NCBI RefSeq assembly: GCF_026011715.1
Contig: NZ_BRVM01000009.1
Span: forward strand, 99,377 to 163,376
Direction of reading: 5' to 3'
Source of the DNA: Cytobacillus sp. NCCP-133
Lineage (GTDB): Bacteria; Bacillota; Bacilli; Bacillales; Cytobacillaceae
DNA length: 64,000 nt
The notes under the pieces are model-generated. The model had not been told where the DNA came from. It made no database searches and was given only the letters and a program-made list of their open reading frames with translations. This document shows positions 51,745 through 60,951 of the stretch, piece after piece. A program made the position numbers and the translations under genes. Every line of letters begins with the position of its first letter. Positions within the stretch are counted from its first letter, which is position 1.

Positions 51745-51863
51745 TTTTACCTTCATAAAAAAGTTTAAATCGCCTTTTATTTGAACTTTTTTATGAAGGC
51801 CACCAAGCGAAAGCGCGGTAGAAAAACCTGTGTCTATTTTCTTGACGTAGTATCTAACAGAAT

Positions 51864-52071
51864 CCGGTTGTGGTACTGGACATTCCCTTCTTTTGCAGGG
51901 TTATCCGACTCTGCTAGCCAACACGGTTGAATTGTCGCCTGTTCCAGGTTTCGCCTTCATGTCCTCCGCACACTTTCTTACGGACAATGCACTACCTGTC
52001 AGCTAGACACTTCCGCCACTGCGGCATGTCAGGGACTTTCACCCATAAGTCCGATGCGCTGCCAAGCGCAC
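51864..52071 (-). mobile_element. Group II intron 5' remnant (domain I), probably class C
   Basis: The minus strand begins GTGCGCTTGG at 52071, matching the GUGYG 5' end of group II introns, and continues with GGACTTATGGGTGAAAGTCC, TGCATTGTCCGTAAG and GGATAACCCTGC, characteristic of domain I. Its first base follows directly after a rho-independent terminator (T run at 52072-52076), the known insertion preference of bacterial class C introns. The IS3 element interrupts it at about 51860. Confidence 0.75.
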
Positions 52072-52102
52072 AAAAACAAGAGGCCTTTCCAGGCCCCTTG
52101 TT
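52072..52102 (-). terminator. Terminator used as intron insertion site
   Basis: AACAAGGGGCCT and AGGCCTCTTGTT pair around GGAA on the minus strand, followed by TTT and then the intron. It lies 19 bases after the stop of the HTH gene. Confidence 0.85.
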
Positions 52103-52120
52103 GAATAAACATATTATCTC

Positions 52121-52372
52121 TTACTTCTTTCCTGTCCGAACCACAGCCAGCTCCTTATTAAACTTAAGAACATATCCCTTGGCTTTTCGGTTATAGACGA
52201 TGCAATTTGTTAAAGTATCAAATTTATAATCGGAGAAATAGGCGTTTAATTCCTTCAAATCTCGCTGGATTGTTTTGACGCTCACATTAAAATACTCCGC
52301 TTCCTTCTCTTTGCTTATGACTTCTCCTTGGCTAAGACGTTCAAAAAGGGACAATATCCTCATGGTTTTCAT
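52121..52372 (-). CDS. Short HTH transcriptional regulator (DeoR/WYL N-terminal type)
   Basis: The 83-residue product has an HTH_11-type domain (MRILSLFERLSQGEVISKEK, FNVSVKTIQRDLKELNAYFS) like the N-terminus of YafY/WYL regulators, then a short beta-type tail (IVYNRKAKGYVLKFNK). The usual WYL effector domain (about 200 residues) is missing and the gene ends right before its terminator, so it is a stand-alone DNA-binding module or a truncation. ATG at 52372 has GGAAGA 8 bases upstream; a GTG at 52387 with GGGGAG upstream is an alternative. Confidence 0.7.
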   Translation of the reverse strand: MKTMRILSLFERLSQGEVISKEKEAEYFNVSVKTIQRDLKELNAYFSDYKFDTLTNCIVYNRKAKGYVLKFNKELAVVRTGKK

Positions 52373-52569
52373 ATGTGATTCTTCCAGCACGATGTCTTCT
52401 CCCCTCGCTGCTTTTTTATCTATACAAACTCTATATATGAATACCATAATGGTTCTACAGGAATAATAACATAAACATAGTGCTATTATAGGTAATTCCA
52501 CCTATAATTTCTGAATTATTTTCTTTAATATCGTCAGGTTATCGAGTTTGTTTAGCTGATTAACCTTGC

Positions 52570-52724
52570 GAAGGGATAAAAGGTAAATGTCAGAAAAAGA
52601 TTACATCGGATAATTATGAGTATGTTAAAAGTTTTCTAGAAGATAACTCCATAATTGAATAGGATGTAGAAGAAGAGAATTATAACGATTTTGTTAAGTT
52701 TCTAGAAAAACAAAAAGACTAACT
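52570..52724 (+). pseudogene. Small decayed reading frame with internal stop
   Basis: The frame reads KKITSDNYEYVKSFLEDNSI, then IE, a TAG stop, and DVEEENYNDFVKFLEKQKD before a final stop directly followed by a terminator. The acidic helical sequence and the terminator suggest a relic of a short gene. No start with a ribosome binding site and no family is recognised. Confidence 0.35.
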
Positions 52725-52750
52725 CTTCAAGCTAGTCTCTTTTTTTTCTA
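52716..52750 (+). terminator. Terminator after the decayed small frame
   Basis: AAGACTAACTCTT and AAGCTAGTCT pair imperfectly, followed by eight T on the plus strand. Confidence 0.6.
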
Positions 52751-52863
52751 TTTCTTTTTTATTCTCATAATAAGATGTTGATATTTCTTATTTTTATCCT
52801 TCAACTTGCCAATTTCCTGCTGTCTAATCTCATATTTAATTATTATGGGGATTGGTACATATT

Positions 52864-53874
52864 CTACTTTGTTTCCTCTACCAGTTCTGAAATGGTTTCT
52901 CCCTTAGCTATTAATTCTTCAATTTCATCTAGAGTCGGCATAGCTTCAGATGAACTATGTTTGCTTACAACAATAGAGGCTGAAGCACTGCCGTATTTTA
53001 AGGCAGTTTCTATATCTTTACCTGTAATTAGGGCATATAAAAATGCTGAAGCATATGAATCGCCTGCACCAAAGGTTTTAAGTACATCGGTCTTATAGGC
53101 CAGCCCTCTAAAAACTTCTCCGGATCTGGAGAAAACATAGGAGCCTTTAACACCATGCTTAACCACAACTAATTCCGGGGAATGCTTAAACAGATGTTTT
53201 ACCGTATATTCGTTATTACCTCCTGTTTGCCTATTTTCCATAACATCAAATTCTTCTCTTGTGCCAATCACAACATCTGCCATCTCTGCTGCCAATGAAT
53301 AATACACAGACGTTTCTTCAGTGGACTTCCAAGTGTACGGCCGGTAATCCAATTCAAAAACAACTTTTACTTTGTTCCTTTTTGCTAAACTAATTGCCCT
53401 TAGCACTGCTTCACGAGATGGGCTAGCCGACAATGCTGTCCCTGAAACGAGCAATAGTTTTGATTTTTTTATATAGTCTTCATTGACCTCAGAAGGAGAG
53501 AGGTAAAGATCTGCTACGTCTTGGCGATACATTAAAATGCTGCACTCTTCCGGACTCTTAATTTCTGTAAAGGTCAATCCAGTTTTGCGGCCTTCTTTAT
53601 CTATATGAATGTTTGATGTATCAATGCCGACACAGCGTAAATAATGCTCAATAAACCTTCCATGCTGGTCATCAGAAATCTTTCCAATGATACCAACTTT
53701 TAATCCTAACTTAGACCCTCCAATGGCGATATTTGCAGGAGATCCTCCCACATATTTGGAAAATGTCTTTGTTTCTTCCATTGGCCGGTTAAACTCAGAT
53801 GCATTCAAATCAATGCACATACGGCCAATGGCAATCATGTCAAATTCCCTTTCATTACTCATTTCAAATATCAT
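52864..53874 (-). CDS. iolC: 5-dehydro-2-deoxygluconokinase
   Basis: The protein (336 residues from the ATG at 53874) is a PfkB-family kinase very close to B. subtilis IolC: MIAIGRMCIDLN, YVGGSPANIAIG, SPEECSILMYRQDVADLYL, FELDYRPYTW and the catalytic KTFGAGDSYASAF. It phosphorylates 2-deoxy-5-keto-gluconate in inositol breakdown. ATG 53874 aligns with the family N-terminus; the frame start at 53922 lies inside iolB. Last gene of the operon after iolA and iolB. iolJ (the aldolase for its product) is not in the window. Confidence 0.93.
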   Translation of the reverse strand: MIFEMSNEREFDMIAIGRMCIDLNASEFNRPMEETKTFSKYVGGSPANIAIGGSKLGLKVGIIGKISDDQHGRFIEHYLRCVGIDTSNIHIDKEGRKTGLTFTEIKSPEECSILMYRQDVADLYLSPSEVNEDYIKKSKLLLVSGTALSASPSREAVLRAISLAKRNKVKVVFELDYRPYTWKSTEETSVYYSLAAEMADVVIGTREEFDVMENRQTGGNNEYTVKHLFKHSPELVVVKHGVKGSYVFSRSGEVFRGLAYKTDVLKTFGAGDSYASAFLYALITGKDIETALKYGSASASIVVSKHSSSEAMPTLDEIEELIAKGETISELVEETK

Positions 53875-53903
53875 TCCGCTAACATCCCCTTCCCTTGACC
53901 TTA

Positions 53904-54719
53904 CTAACGCTTTAATATCCATTCGTGATTTGGATCATTATAAAATTTCCAGATTCTATTAGGTCCTGCCATTACATTTAAATAATAGGAAGTATACCCG
54001 TCAGGTACACCTACTGGATGATACCCTTCTGGTACAATCACCACATCTCCATTTTCAACTGTCATCGTTTCATCTATTTTGCGATCATCTGTATAGACTC
54101 GTTGAAACACAAAGCCTTGCTTAGGATTCATTTCATGATAATAGGTTTCCTCTAAGTACGATTCATCCGGCAAGTTATCACGATCATGCTTATGAGGAGG
54201 ATAACTGGACCAGTTCCCGCTATCTGTATACACCTCAACAACAAGCAAGCTATTAGCAGCAGGCATCGAATCAGGCAAAATATTGTGTACCATCCGCTTA
54301 TTGTTAAGAACCCCTCTATGTTCAATGCTATTCTCTGAGGCTTTAATTAATTTCGTAGGCAATTGATTGTCAGAAGGCGAATAGCAAAGTGCCACTCGAG
54401 CCCTACTAATTCCCTTGATCTCAAAGTGACGATCATTTGAAACATACACACTATCTGTTGGAATCTTTTCAAATACACATTCGCGGGTGCCTAAATTTTT
54501 GAAGGTCTGCTCCCCTTGTGTGACTTCTATTTTTCCTGTTAAAGCTACAATGCAGCACTCCTGCTTTCCCAGCATCTCTGAATACTTGGCACCCTTGTCT
54601 ATATCCACAATTTTAAAATTGACATATTCTAATGATGAATTTTCTGAAGTAACCTCCTGAACGATCGTAAATCCTTGTGCCGCTTTAGTATTGATTGGTT
54701 TTCTAAGCAAACTTCCCAT
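53904..54719 (-). CDS. iolB: 5-deoxy-glucuronate isomerase
   Basis: The 271-residue bicupin matches IolB: SYPPHKHDRDNLPDESYLEE metal-site segment, YYHEMNPKQGFVFQRVYTDD and DVVIVPEGYHPVGVPDGYTS. It converts 5-deoxy-D-glucuronate to 2-deoxy-5-keto-D-gluconate, the substrate of IolC. GGGAGGCATAT precedes the ATG at 54719. It lies between iolA and iolC. Confidence 0.93.
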   Translation of the reverse strand: MGSLLRKPINTKAAQGFTIVQEVTSENSSLEYVNFKIVDIDKGAKYSEMLGKQECCIVALTGKIEVTQGEQTFKNLGTRECVFEKIPTDSVYVSNDRHFEIKGISRARVALCYSPSDNQLPTKLIKASENSIEHRGVLNNKRMVHNILPDSMPAANSLLVVEVYTDSGNWSSYPPHKHDRDNLPDESYLEETYYHEMNPKQGFVFQRVYTDDRKIDETMTVENGDVVIVPEGYHPVGVPDGYTSYYLNVMAGPNRIWKFYNDPNHEWILKR

Positions 54720-54819
54720 ATATGCCTCCCTATTTTCCACCTTTATTAATCATTTTGGTCATGTTGACGGCCAAATCTAAACACAATGATTCCTATTAAC
54801 CCAAATAGATTAGTTTCTA

Positions 54820-56283
54820 CTATTCGAAACTAGGTGACTTGTAGCGTGCCGTCACGACCTTTTTACGAGTATAAAAATCAACACTATCTTTCCCATTGGC
54901 ATGTAAGGTTCCAAAAAAAGATGATTTCCATCCTGAGAAAGGAAAGAAAGCCATTGGAGCGGGTACACCGAGATTGATCCCTAACATGCCGGCATCTATA
55001 TGTTCACGGAAATATCTAATTGACGATGCATCATTAGTAAAAATGCAAGCACCATTTGCAAATTCAGATTGGTTTGCAATTGTAATAGCTTCTTTTAAAT
55101 TTTTGACTCGCTTAATAGATAGTACAGGTGCAAATATTTCTTCTTTCCAGATCGTCATATCAGTGTTAACATCATCAAAAATAGTAGGACCAATAAAATA
55201 TCCTTCACCTGCTATTTGCTCACGTCCGTCCTGTATAAGGGTTGCCCCTTCTTCAATTCCTTTTTCAATGTAACTGATCGTTCGGTTTAGATTTTCTTTT
55301 CTGATAACTGGACCTAGCAGCACACCGTCATCCAGTCCATTGCCCATCTTGACATATGCTGTTTTTTCTTTCAGCATGGCTATAAACTCATCTGCAATCC
55401 CCTCTTCCACTGTTACCACAGAACATGCCATACAACGTTCCCCTGCTGACCCAAAAGCTGAAGAAATAATGGCTGTAACAGCATCTTCTAAATCAGCATC
55501 ATTTAAAACAACTGTATGATTTTTAGCACCAGTTAAGGCTTGAACACGTTTGAGGTTATCACTGGCCTTTTTAAACACGTATTCACCTACTGGCTTAGAA
55601 CCGACAAATGAAATAGCCTTTACTTCAGTATGATCTAACATACCATTGACGACATCATGTGCACCGTGAACGACATTAAATACTCCCTTTGGAAGTCCAG
55701 CTTCTGTAAAAAGCTCTACTAATCTATCTGTCAAAAGCGGGGTTCGTTCAGAAGGTTTTAGAACAAAGGTATTTCCTAGTGCGATTGCCATCGGGAACAT
55801 CCAGCACGGCACCATCATAGGAAAGTTAAAAGGAGCAATGCCACAAACTACACCAATGGGATATCTGTAATTCGCTGCTTCAATATCCTTAGCAATTGTA
55901 GACAGAGAGTCTCCCATCATTAAAGAAGGGGCTCCCGCTGCAAATTCAACATTCTCTATTCCCCTCTGCACTTCACCTAATGCCTCTATTAGACTTTTTC
56001 CATTTTCCTTTGTGATAATATGTGCCAATTCTTCTTTATGCTTTGTCAGCAATTGCTGGTAGTTGAATAAAATTCTCGAACGACGGGGGACAGGCACTCT
56101 GCTCCACTCGCCAAATGCGTTGGAGGCAACTTCTATAGCGTAATCAATGTCATTTTTTGAAGAAAGAGGAACTTGAGCAATAACTTCTTTCGTAGCCGGA
56201 TTAAACACATCTTCATAGGCTGTTGCCTGGCTATCAATCCACTCACCATTTATATAATTTTCAAGTTTTCTTATTTCAGACAT
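54820..56283 (-). CDS. iolA: Malonate/methylmalonate-semialdehyde dehydrogenase (CoA-acylating)
   Basis: The 487-residue aldehyde dehydrogenase has the MmsA/IolA features: [40 protein letters not shown], the catalytic Cys in [13 protein letters not shown], and ALTGAKNH in place of the Glu-containing motif of ordinary ALDHs. It converts malonate semialdehyde to acetyl-CoA with NAD and CoA, the last step of inositol catabolism, and also acts on methylmalonate semialdehyde. CAGGGGGATCCT precedes the ATG. Confidence 0.92.
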   Translation of the reverse strand: MSEIRKLENYINGEWIDSQATAYEDVFNPATKEVIAQVPLSSKNDIDYAIEVASNAFGEWSRVPVPRRSRILFNYQQLLTKHKEELAHIITKENGKSLIEALGEVQRGIENVEFAAGAPSLMMGDSLSTIAKDIEAANYRYPIGVVCGIAPFNFPMMVPCWMFPMAIALGNTFVLKPSERTPLLTDRLVELFTEAGLPKGVFNVVHGAHDVVNGMLDHTEVKAISFVGSKPVGEYVFKKASDNLKRVQALTGAKNHTVVLNDADLEDAVTAIISSAFGSAGERCMACSVVTVEEGIADEFIAMLKEKTAYVKMGNGLDDGVLLGPVIRKENLNRTISYIEKGIEEGATLIQDGREQIAGEGYFIGPTIFDDVNTDMTIWKEEIFAPVLSIKRVKNLKEAITIANQSEFANGACIFTNDASSIRYFREHIDAGMLGINLGVPAPMAFFPFSGWKSSFFGTLHANGKDSVDFYTRKKVVTARYKSPSFE

Positions 56284-56331
56284 AGGATCCCCCTGTAATA
56301 TACTTTTTTAAAAATATTTAGACAAAATTAA

Positions 56332-58338
56332 TTAAACAGCTTCAAACATTTTTCCGATTTGCAGCTGATCACGTTTTAACCACTGAGAGATGAAAACGAA
56401 TAATAAGACTGTGAAGCCAATGAGATCCGTAATGAATAGAGGATGAATTAAACAGATTAACGCGATACATAACAGAATGAACTTAAACCATGATAAACCT
56501 TTAAATAGAAACTTTTCCGATATAACCGCCATAATGACTACAGCAGCGACCGCAAGAAAAATGGTATAGACGAGATCCACCCAGGACACCCCTTTTTCAA
56601 CAATGAGAATAGGGCGATAAACGAATAGGAAAGGAACCAAGTATGCAGCAATTCCTAATTTCATTGCTGTAAATCCGGCTTTTACCATTTTTTCAGTACC
56701 TGCAATTCCGCATCCCACATATACAGCTAAAGCAACTGGCGGGGTAATTGCCGAAATGCCGCCCCAATAGTAGCAGAACAGATGGGCAGCTAAAGGAGGG
56801 ACGCCCAATTTGACTAACGCAGGGGCAATCATAGTAGCTGTCACGATGTAAACAGATGGTGTAGGCAAGCCAAAACTTAAAACAAGGGAAGAAATGGCGG
56901 CAATCGATAAAGTTAATAACAGGTTATTCTCACCTATTTGTACAAGCTGATTCGTAATAACCATGCCCACTCCGCTTAAAGAAACGGTTCCTATGATAAA
57001 ACCAACAACAGCACAAGCAATTGAAATTCCAATTGCACTTTTTGCGCCCATTTCCAGTGCTTCAACTATATCTTTGACACTCATTCTTGTTGCTTTTCTA
57101 AACATGCTACATATAACAACAGCAAAAATGCTCATTAAGGCTGCAAACAGCGGAGTAAAATTCAGTACAAGCAATCCAATTAGCATGACTAAGGGGATTA
57201 GCATATGACCATGTGATTTTAGAACTCCTATCGTATTAGGGAGACGATTTTTATTCACCCCGTTTAACCCTAGTTTCACAGCATGCAGGTGAAGTTGAAT
57301 GTAGACAGCTGCATAATAGATGAGAGCAGGCACTAAAGCACCTAACGCTACATAAAAATAGGAAACTCCCAAGTACTCTGCCATAATAAATGCTGAAGCT
57401 CCCATAACTGGCGGCAGAAATTGTCCTCCGCAAGAAGCAACTGCTTCCACTGCTGCAGCAAAGTGAGGTTTAAATCCTACATGCTTCATTAAAGGAATCG
57501 TAAACATCCCAGTTGAAGCAACATTTGCAGCTGAACTTCCTTGTATTGTCCCCATTAAGCCACTCGCAATGACCCCAACCTTAGCAGGTCCACCTGGTTT
57601 ATGTCCTGCAACTGCCAAAGCTAAGTTAGTAAATAATTCAGTAGTTCCAGATTTACTTAGGAAGGCACCAAATAATATAAATAGGAAAACATAGGTTGCT
57701 GCAACACCTACAGCGACCCCGAAGATCCCTTCTGTCGAAAAGTACATATGATCAACGACTCTTTGATAAGAGAATCCCCCGTGGCTCAATAGATCTGGCA
57801 TCATGGGACCTACAAATAAATAGACAAGGAAAATGGCAGAAAGAATCGGCAATGCCCACCCGATAACCCTGCGCGTCGCTTCTAATAAGACCAGACAGAA
57901 AATGATTCCCATGATTGTATCCTGGGGAGTCGACCATCCGCCCCGCAGAGCAATTTGGGTATAGTTAAATGCCAAATACCATGCCGATATAATTCCTGCT
58001 AAGGCCAATACTACATCTGCTATACCCGGTCTAAACTTCTTGGATGCCTTCTTGGTCATAGGATAAAAAATAAAGGCCAGAAAGAGGATCATTCCAATAT
58101 GCAATGGACGCTGCTGCATGGCTGGCAGCAGTTTATAACCGGCTGTATATAAATGAAACAGAGAAACCGCGACACAAAAAACAAGTATTCCCCCAGCCCA
58201 CCATCCTTTTAAAGACCTCGTGCTGCTTTCAATTTTGTATTTTTTGCTAATCTCCCCAATATCAACTAATCCCTCAGCGGATTCTTGTGAAGCTATATCC
58301 TGGCTGGATTCCTCGTTAGACCCATCGTATTTTTTCAT
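56332..58338 (-). CDS. TRAP transporter permease, fused 4TM/12TM (TAXI type)
   Basis: The 668-residue protein fuses a DctQ-like N-terminal part to a DctM-like part (about 16-18 membrane segments). Family text: GLMGTIQGSSAANVASTGMF, PPVMGASAFIMAEYLGVSY, SFGLPTPSVYIVTATMIAPA, YWGGISAITPPVALAVYVGC. Fused permeases pair with TAXI receptors, and the TAXI gene lies just upstream. The ATG at 58338 follows AGGGGTGAAAAT; six residues of the longer frame are excluded. A soluble acidic stretch (about 1-40) opens the protein. Confidence 0.92.
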   Translation of the reverse strand: MKKYDGSNEESSQDIASQESAEGLVDIGEISKKYKIESSTRSLKGWWAGGILVFCVAVSLFHLYTAGYKLLPAMQQRPLHIGMILFLAFIFYPMTKKASKKFRPGIADVVLALAGIISAWYLAFNYTQIALRGGWSTPQDTIMGIIFCLVLLEATRRVIGWALPILSAIFLVYLFVGPMMPDLLSHGGFSYQRVVDHMYFSTEGIFGVAVGVAATYVFLFILFGAFLSKSGTTELFTNLALAVAGHKPGGPAKVGVIASGLMGTIQGSSAANVASTGMFTIPLMKHVGFKPHFAAAVEAVASCGGQFLPPVMGASAFIMAEYLGVSYFYVALGALVPALIYYAAVYIQLHLHAVKLGLNGVNKNRLPNTIGVLKSHGHMLIPLVMLIGLLVLNFTPLFAALMSIFAVVICSMFRKATRMSVKDIVEALEMGAKSAIGISIACAVVGFIIGTVSLSGVGMVITNQLVQIGENNLLLTLSIAAISSLVLSFGLPTPSVYIVTATMIAPALVKLGVPPLAAHLFCYYWGGISAITPPVALAVYVGCGIAGTEKMVKAGFTAMKLGIAAYLVPFLFVYRPILIVEKGVSWVDLVYTIFLAVAAVVIMAVISEKFLFKGLSWFKFILLCIALICLIHPLFITDLIGFTVLLFVFISQWLKRDQLQIGKMFEAV

Positions 58339-58412
58339 ATTTTCACCCCTGTTCATTATGGAAAATGTTCCTGGGTAATTTATCCAGGAACATCAGGTTC
58401 ATACCTTTAGAA

Positions 58413-59441
58413 TTAATCTAATAATCCTATTTCTTTAAAGTACTTTTCCGCTCCTGGATGCAGCGGGAATTCCTGCCCCTGTAATGCAAATTCTTTATCA
58501 ATATATTTTGCTAAGGGAATTACGGCTGTTAAATCTTCAACATTTTCAAATGTTGTTTTTAAAAAATCGTAAACTGCCTGTTCAGACATATCCGAATTGG
58601 CCACTAAAAGAATAGGTTCTGCCCACGTTGTAAATGGTTCATCTTGATTAGGATAACTTCCAGCTTCAATCGTAATTGGAAATTTCACACTGTCCTTCGT
58701 TGCTGCTTCAATCACTTCATCAGGGAAGCTCTTCAGTGTCATAAATCCGGTATTCATCATCTCTGTCCAAGAAGCAGAGTAAATCCCGTCACCCCAAATG
58801 GCTCCATCAATTTGACGATTGCGCAATTGATCAATCGTTTCACCATGAACTGTATATTCTGGACTAAAATCTTCAAATGCTGCATCAATGACAGGTAAAA
58901 TGATCTCCTGCATTTCGATTGTCCCTGTACTCCCCAGTTTATTAATGGACACAGAATGTCCTGGAAGATCATAGATTGTTTTAAAAGAATCATCCGCCCA
59001 CTCTGATACACCGAAATGAGTGACATTCGGATAGACAAATGTCAGAAACCCCATGTTCTGAAACTTTCCTTTTTCCTGTTCAGCAAACTGTCCCTCATTG
59101 TTATAAGCATCGATAAATGTTTGAGCTGTGCCGAAAGCAATCTCAACTTCCCCGGAGTTGACTAACGCGATATTATGAGGAGTGCCATCCGTAGCTTGAA
59201 TGGAGTATTCATAGTTATTGAACTTATTATTCATCAACCCCATCATTGCTCCGCCTAAACGATAATAGTTCCCGCCAGAACCTCCAGTGGCCACCCTGAC
59301 AAATTGGCTTTTTTGATCTCCCCCGCTGCCTTTTTCATTACCTTTTTGCGCCACTTGCTCACCGCTTTGACATCCTGCCAAAATAAGTAATAATACAATC
59401 CCAATTAAAAATAAAAACTTCCCTTTTTTTAAAAAAATCAC
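58413..59441 (-). CDS. TAXI family TRAP transporter solute receptor
   Basis: The 342-residue lipoprotein has a signal with lipobox (LLLILAGCQS), the TAXI opening RVATGGSGGNYYRLGGAMMG, VEIAFGTAQTFIDAYNN, GSTGTIEM and PLHPGAEKYFKEIGL at the end. TAXI receptors serve fused TRAP permeases. The GTG at 59441 has GGAGAGG 8 bases upstream and is chosen over the GTG at 59450. It is the first gene of the operon with iolABC, so the ligand may be an inositol-pathway compound; no TAXI ligand of this kind is known to me. Confidence 0.9.
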   Translation of the reverse strand: MIFLKKGKFLFLIGIVLLLILAGCQSGEQVAQKGNEKGSGGDQKSQFVRVATGGSGGNYYRLGGAMMGLMNNKFNNYEYSIQATDGTPHNIALVNSGEVEIAFGTAQTFIDAYNNEGQFAEQEKGKFQNMGFLTFVYPNVTHFGVSEWADDSFKTIYDLPGHSVSINKLGSTGTIEMQEIILPVIDAAFEDFSPEYTVHGETIDQLRNRQIDGAIWGDGIYSASWTEMMNTGFMTLKSFPDEVIEAATKDSVKFPITIEAGSYPNQDEPFTTWAEPILLVANSDMSEQAVYDFLKTTFENVEDLTAVIPLAKYIDKEFALQGQEFPLHPGAEKYFKEIGLLD

Positions 59442-59500
59442 AAGTATCACCTCTCCTTGGAATCTTCTCTAAACGCAGCTTTCTGTTAGAAATATATTGT

Positions 59501-59514
59501 GAAAGCGCTTAACC
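59501..59514. promoter_or_regulatory. LacI-type operator 1 of the TAXI-iol operon
   Basis: GAAAGCGCTTAACC, 60 bases before the TAXI start. The AAGCGCTT core is palindromic. Same motif at 59559 and 59764. Confidence 0.65.
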
Positions 59515-59558
59515 AATTTTCAAAAAATATATACCTCCTTTACTATTATTTTTTCAGG

Positions 59559-59572
59559 GAAAGCGCTTAACT
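59559..59572. promoter_or_regulatory. LacI-type operator 2 of the TAXI-iol operon
   Basis: GAAAGCGCTTAACT, 58 bp from operator 1 in the divergent gap. Confidence 0.65.
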
Positions 59573-59763
59573 GCTATTAAGTGGATTATACTAAACGTCT
59601 ATATGGATTTCAATAATGTTTTTTAAATATTTTAAAAATTCTTTAGTTTATTTCGATCATTTAATGGCTCAATCCCTTATAAATACAGAGTTTAATGAAA
59701 ATCTAAAAAATCAAAAATTTAATCCTTTCTATCCTTTATGACTTATGATATCTTATATAAAGG

Positions 59764-59777
59764 GAAAACGCTTAACC
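59764..59777. promoter_or_regulatory. LacI-type operator 3, near the regulator gene
   Basis: GAAAACGCTTAACC, 66 bases before the LacI start and 205 bp from operator 2, in the same orientation. It suggests autoregulation or looping. The rest of 59442-59842 is AT-rich with no gene. Confidence 0.6.
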
Positions 59778-59842
59778 AAAACTCATTATAATTATTATTC
59801 AAAACATTATAAATTAGAATCTCTTTAAGGAGGAAAGCATGA

Positions 59843-60850
59843 TTGAAGACAACAATATATGATGTTGCTCGTGAGGCTAATGTTTCCATAGCTACGGTGT
59901 CTAAGGTTCTCAACAATTCAGGGCGTATTGGCGAAGAAACACGAGGAAAAGTTATGGAAATTATAAAAAAATTAAATTATCAGCCTAACAAAATGGCTTC
60001 AGCGCTAACAGGCAAACAAACCTATAGTATTGGATTATTAATTCCAGACCTTGCAAACCCCTTTTTCGCAGAACTTGCCAGAAGTATTGAAGACCAAGGC
60101 CATCAGCTTGGCTATCACCTGATCATATGCAGTACGGACTATAATCCTCAAAAAGAACAGAAATATGTTGATTTATTAAAAAGAAATAAAGCTGATGGGA
60201 TTATCCTAGCATCAGGATTTGAACAATCCAACATTATTGAACAACTGATAAATGAACAAATTCCTGTCGCTGTCGTTGCCAGAGATCTCCCCATTCCAAT
60301 TGTGAATACAGTATCCAATGATGATTTCTATGGGGGATACCAGGCTGCAAAGCATTTAATCGACTTAGGACATAAAAAAATCGCGGTTATAGCCAGAGAT
60401 GTTTGGACAAATAGGCAGCGCTTAGACGGTTACAATAAAGCACTTAGTGACGCAAATATTCATTATGAATTTCCGTTTGAATACATTAGAGAATCTACTA
60501 TTGAGTGGGGGAAAGAAATGGCAACTCATTATTTACAATCAGCGGATCCCCCTACTGCCATTTTTGCATGTAACGACCTTCTCGCAATAGGAGCAATTCA
60601 AGCTATTAAGGAAAAGGGACTAAAAGTCCCTGATGATATATCTGTAGTAGGCTTTGACAATACCATGATCGCTAATATAGCTGACCCTCCTCTAACAACA
60701 ATTGCCCAGTCAACCAAAAATATGGGTAAGCATGTAATGGACCTAATCAATAAAGAAATAACTGAAGGGATAACGGATAAAACTCGTTTAGCTCTGCTTC
60801 CTAAATTAATTACTCGGAAATCTACAAAAAGCATTAGAACATTAAGTTAA
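59843..60850 (+). CDS. LacI family transcriptional regulator of the TAXI-iol operon
   Basis: The 335-residue protein has the LacI HTH and hinge (TIYDVAREANVSIATVSKVL, YQPNKMASALTGK) and an effector domain (LLIPDLANPFFAELARSIED, FACNDLLAIGAIQAIKEKGL, SVVGFDNTMIANIADPPLTT). The start is TTG with AAGGAGG 9 bases upstream; the ATG four bases earlier stops after seven codons. It is divergent from the TAXI-iol operon across three similar boxes, so it should control that operon. This differs from B. subtilis, where iol genes use the DeoR-type IolR. Confidence 0.92.
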   Translation: MKTTIYDVAREANVSIATVSKVLNNSGRIGEETRGKVMEIIKKLNYQPNKMASALTGKQTYSIGLLIPDLANPFFAELARSIEDQGHQLGYHLIICSTDYNPQKEQKYVDLLKRNKADGIILASGFEQSNIIEQLINEQIPVAVVARDLPIPIVNTVSNDDFYGGYQAAKHLIDLGHKKIAVIARDVWTNRQRLDGYNKALSDANIHYEFPFEYIRESTIEWGKEMATHYLQSADPPTAIFACNDLLAIGAIQAIKEKGLKVPDDISVVGFDNTMIANIADPPLTTIAQSTKNMGKHVMDLINKEITEGITDKTRLALLPKLITRKSTKSIRTLS

Positions 60851-60890
60851 GAGTACAAAGACTAAGTTTTTATTTTAAGGAAAGCTTCCA

Positions 60891-60925
60891 ATCCTATTGC
60901 CTGCGGAAATAACCGGCAATAGGAT
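60891..60925. terminator. Inverted repeat after the LacI gene
   Basis: ATCCTATTGCC and GGCAATAGGAT form a perfect 11-bp stem with a 13-base loop. A T run is lacking, so it is a weak terminator candidate. Confidence 0.5.
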
Positions 60926-60932
60926 GGCAAAA

Positions 60933-60947
60933 AAATAGAATAATAGC
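60933..60947 (-). terminator. Distal half of the terminator split by the IS element
   Basis: AAATAGAATAATAGC here is the exact reverse complement of GCTATTATTCTATTT at 62386-62400, next to the stop codon of the 62403-62891 gene. On the minus strand this half would be followed by TTTTT. The IS4-type element lies in between, in the former loop. Confidence 0.7.
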
Positions 60948-60951
60948 TTCC

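Larger units (their letters stand above)
50530..51860 (+). mobile_element. IS3 family insertion sequence, inactive
   Basis: The ends share TAGACACAG in opposite orientation (AGTAGACACAG at 50539-50549; CTGTGTCTATTTTCTTGACG at 51829-51848). It contains orfA and orfB of an IS3-type element, both disabled. It lies within the group II intron remnant, so it arrived after the intron. End positions are approximate. Confidence 0.75.

Noticed and set aside
59501..59572. AAGCGCTT boxes as CcpA cre sites
   Set aside because: They deviate from the cre consensus at the last two positions and all three copies share the same TTAAC extension, which fits a dedicated LacI-type operator better; weak CcpA binding is not excluded.
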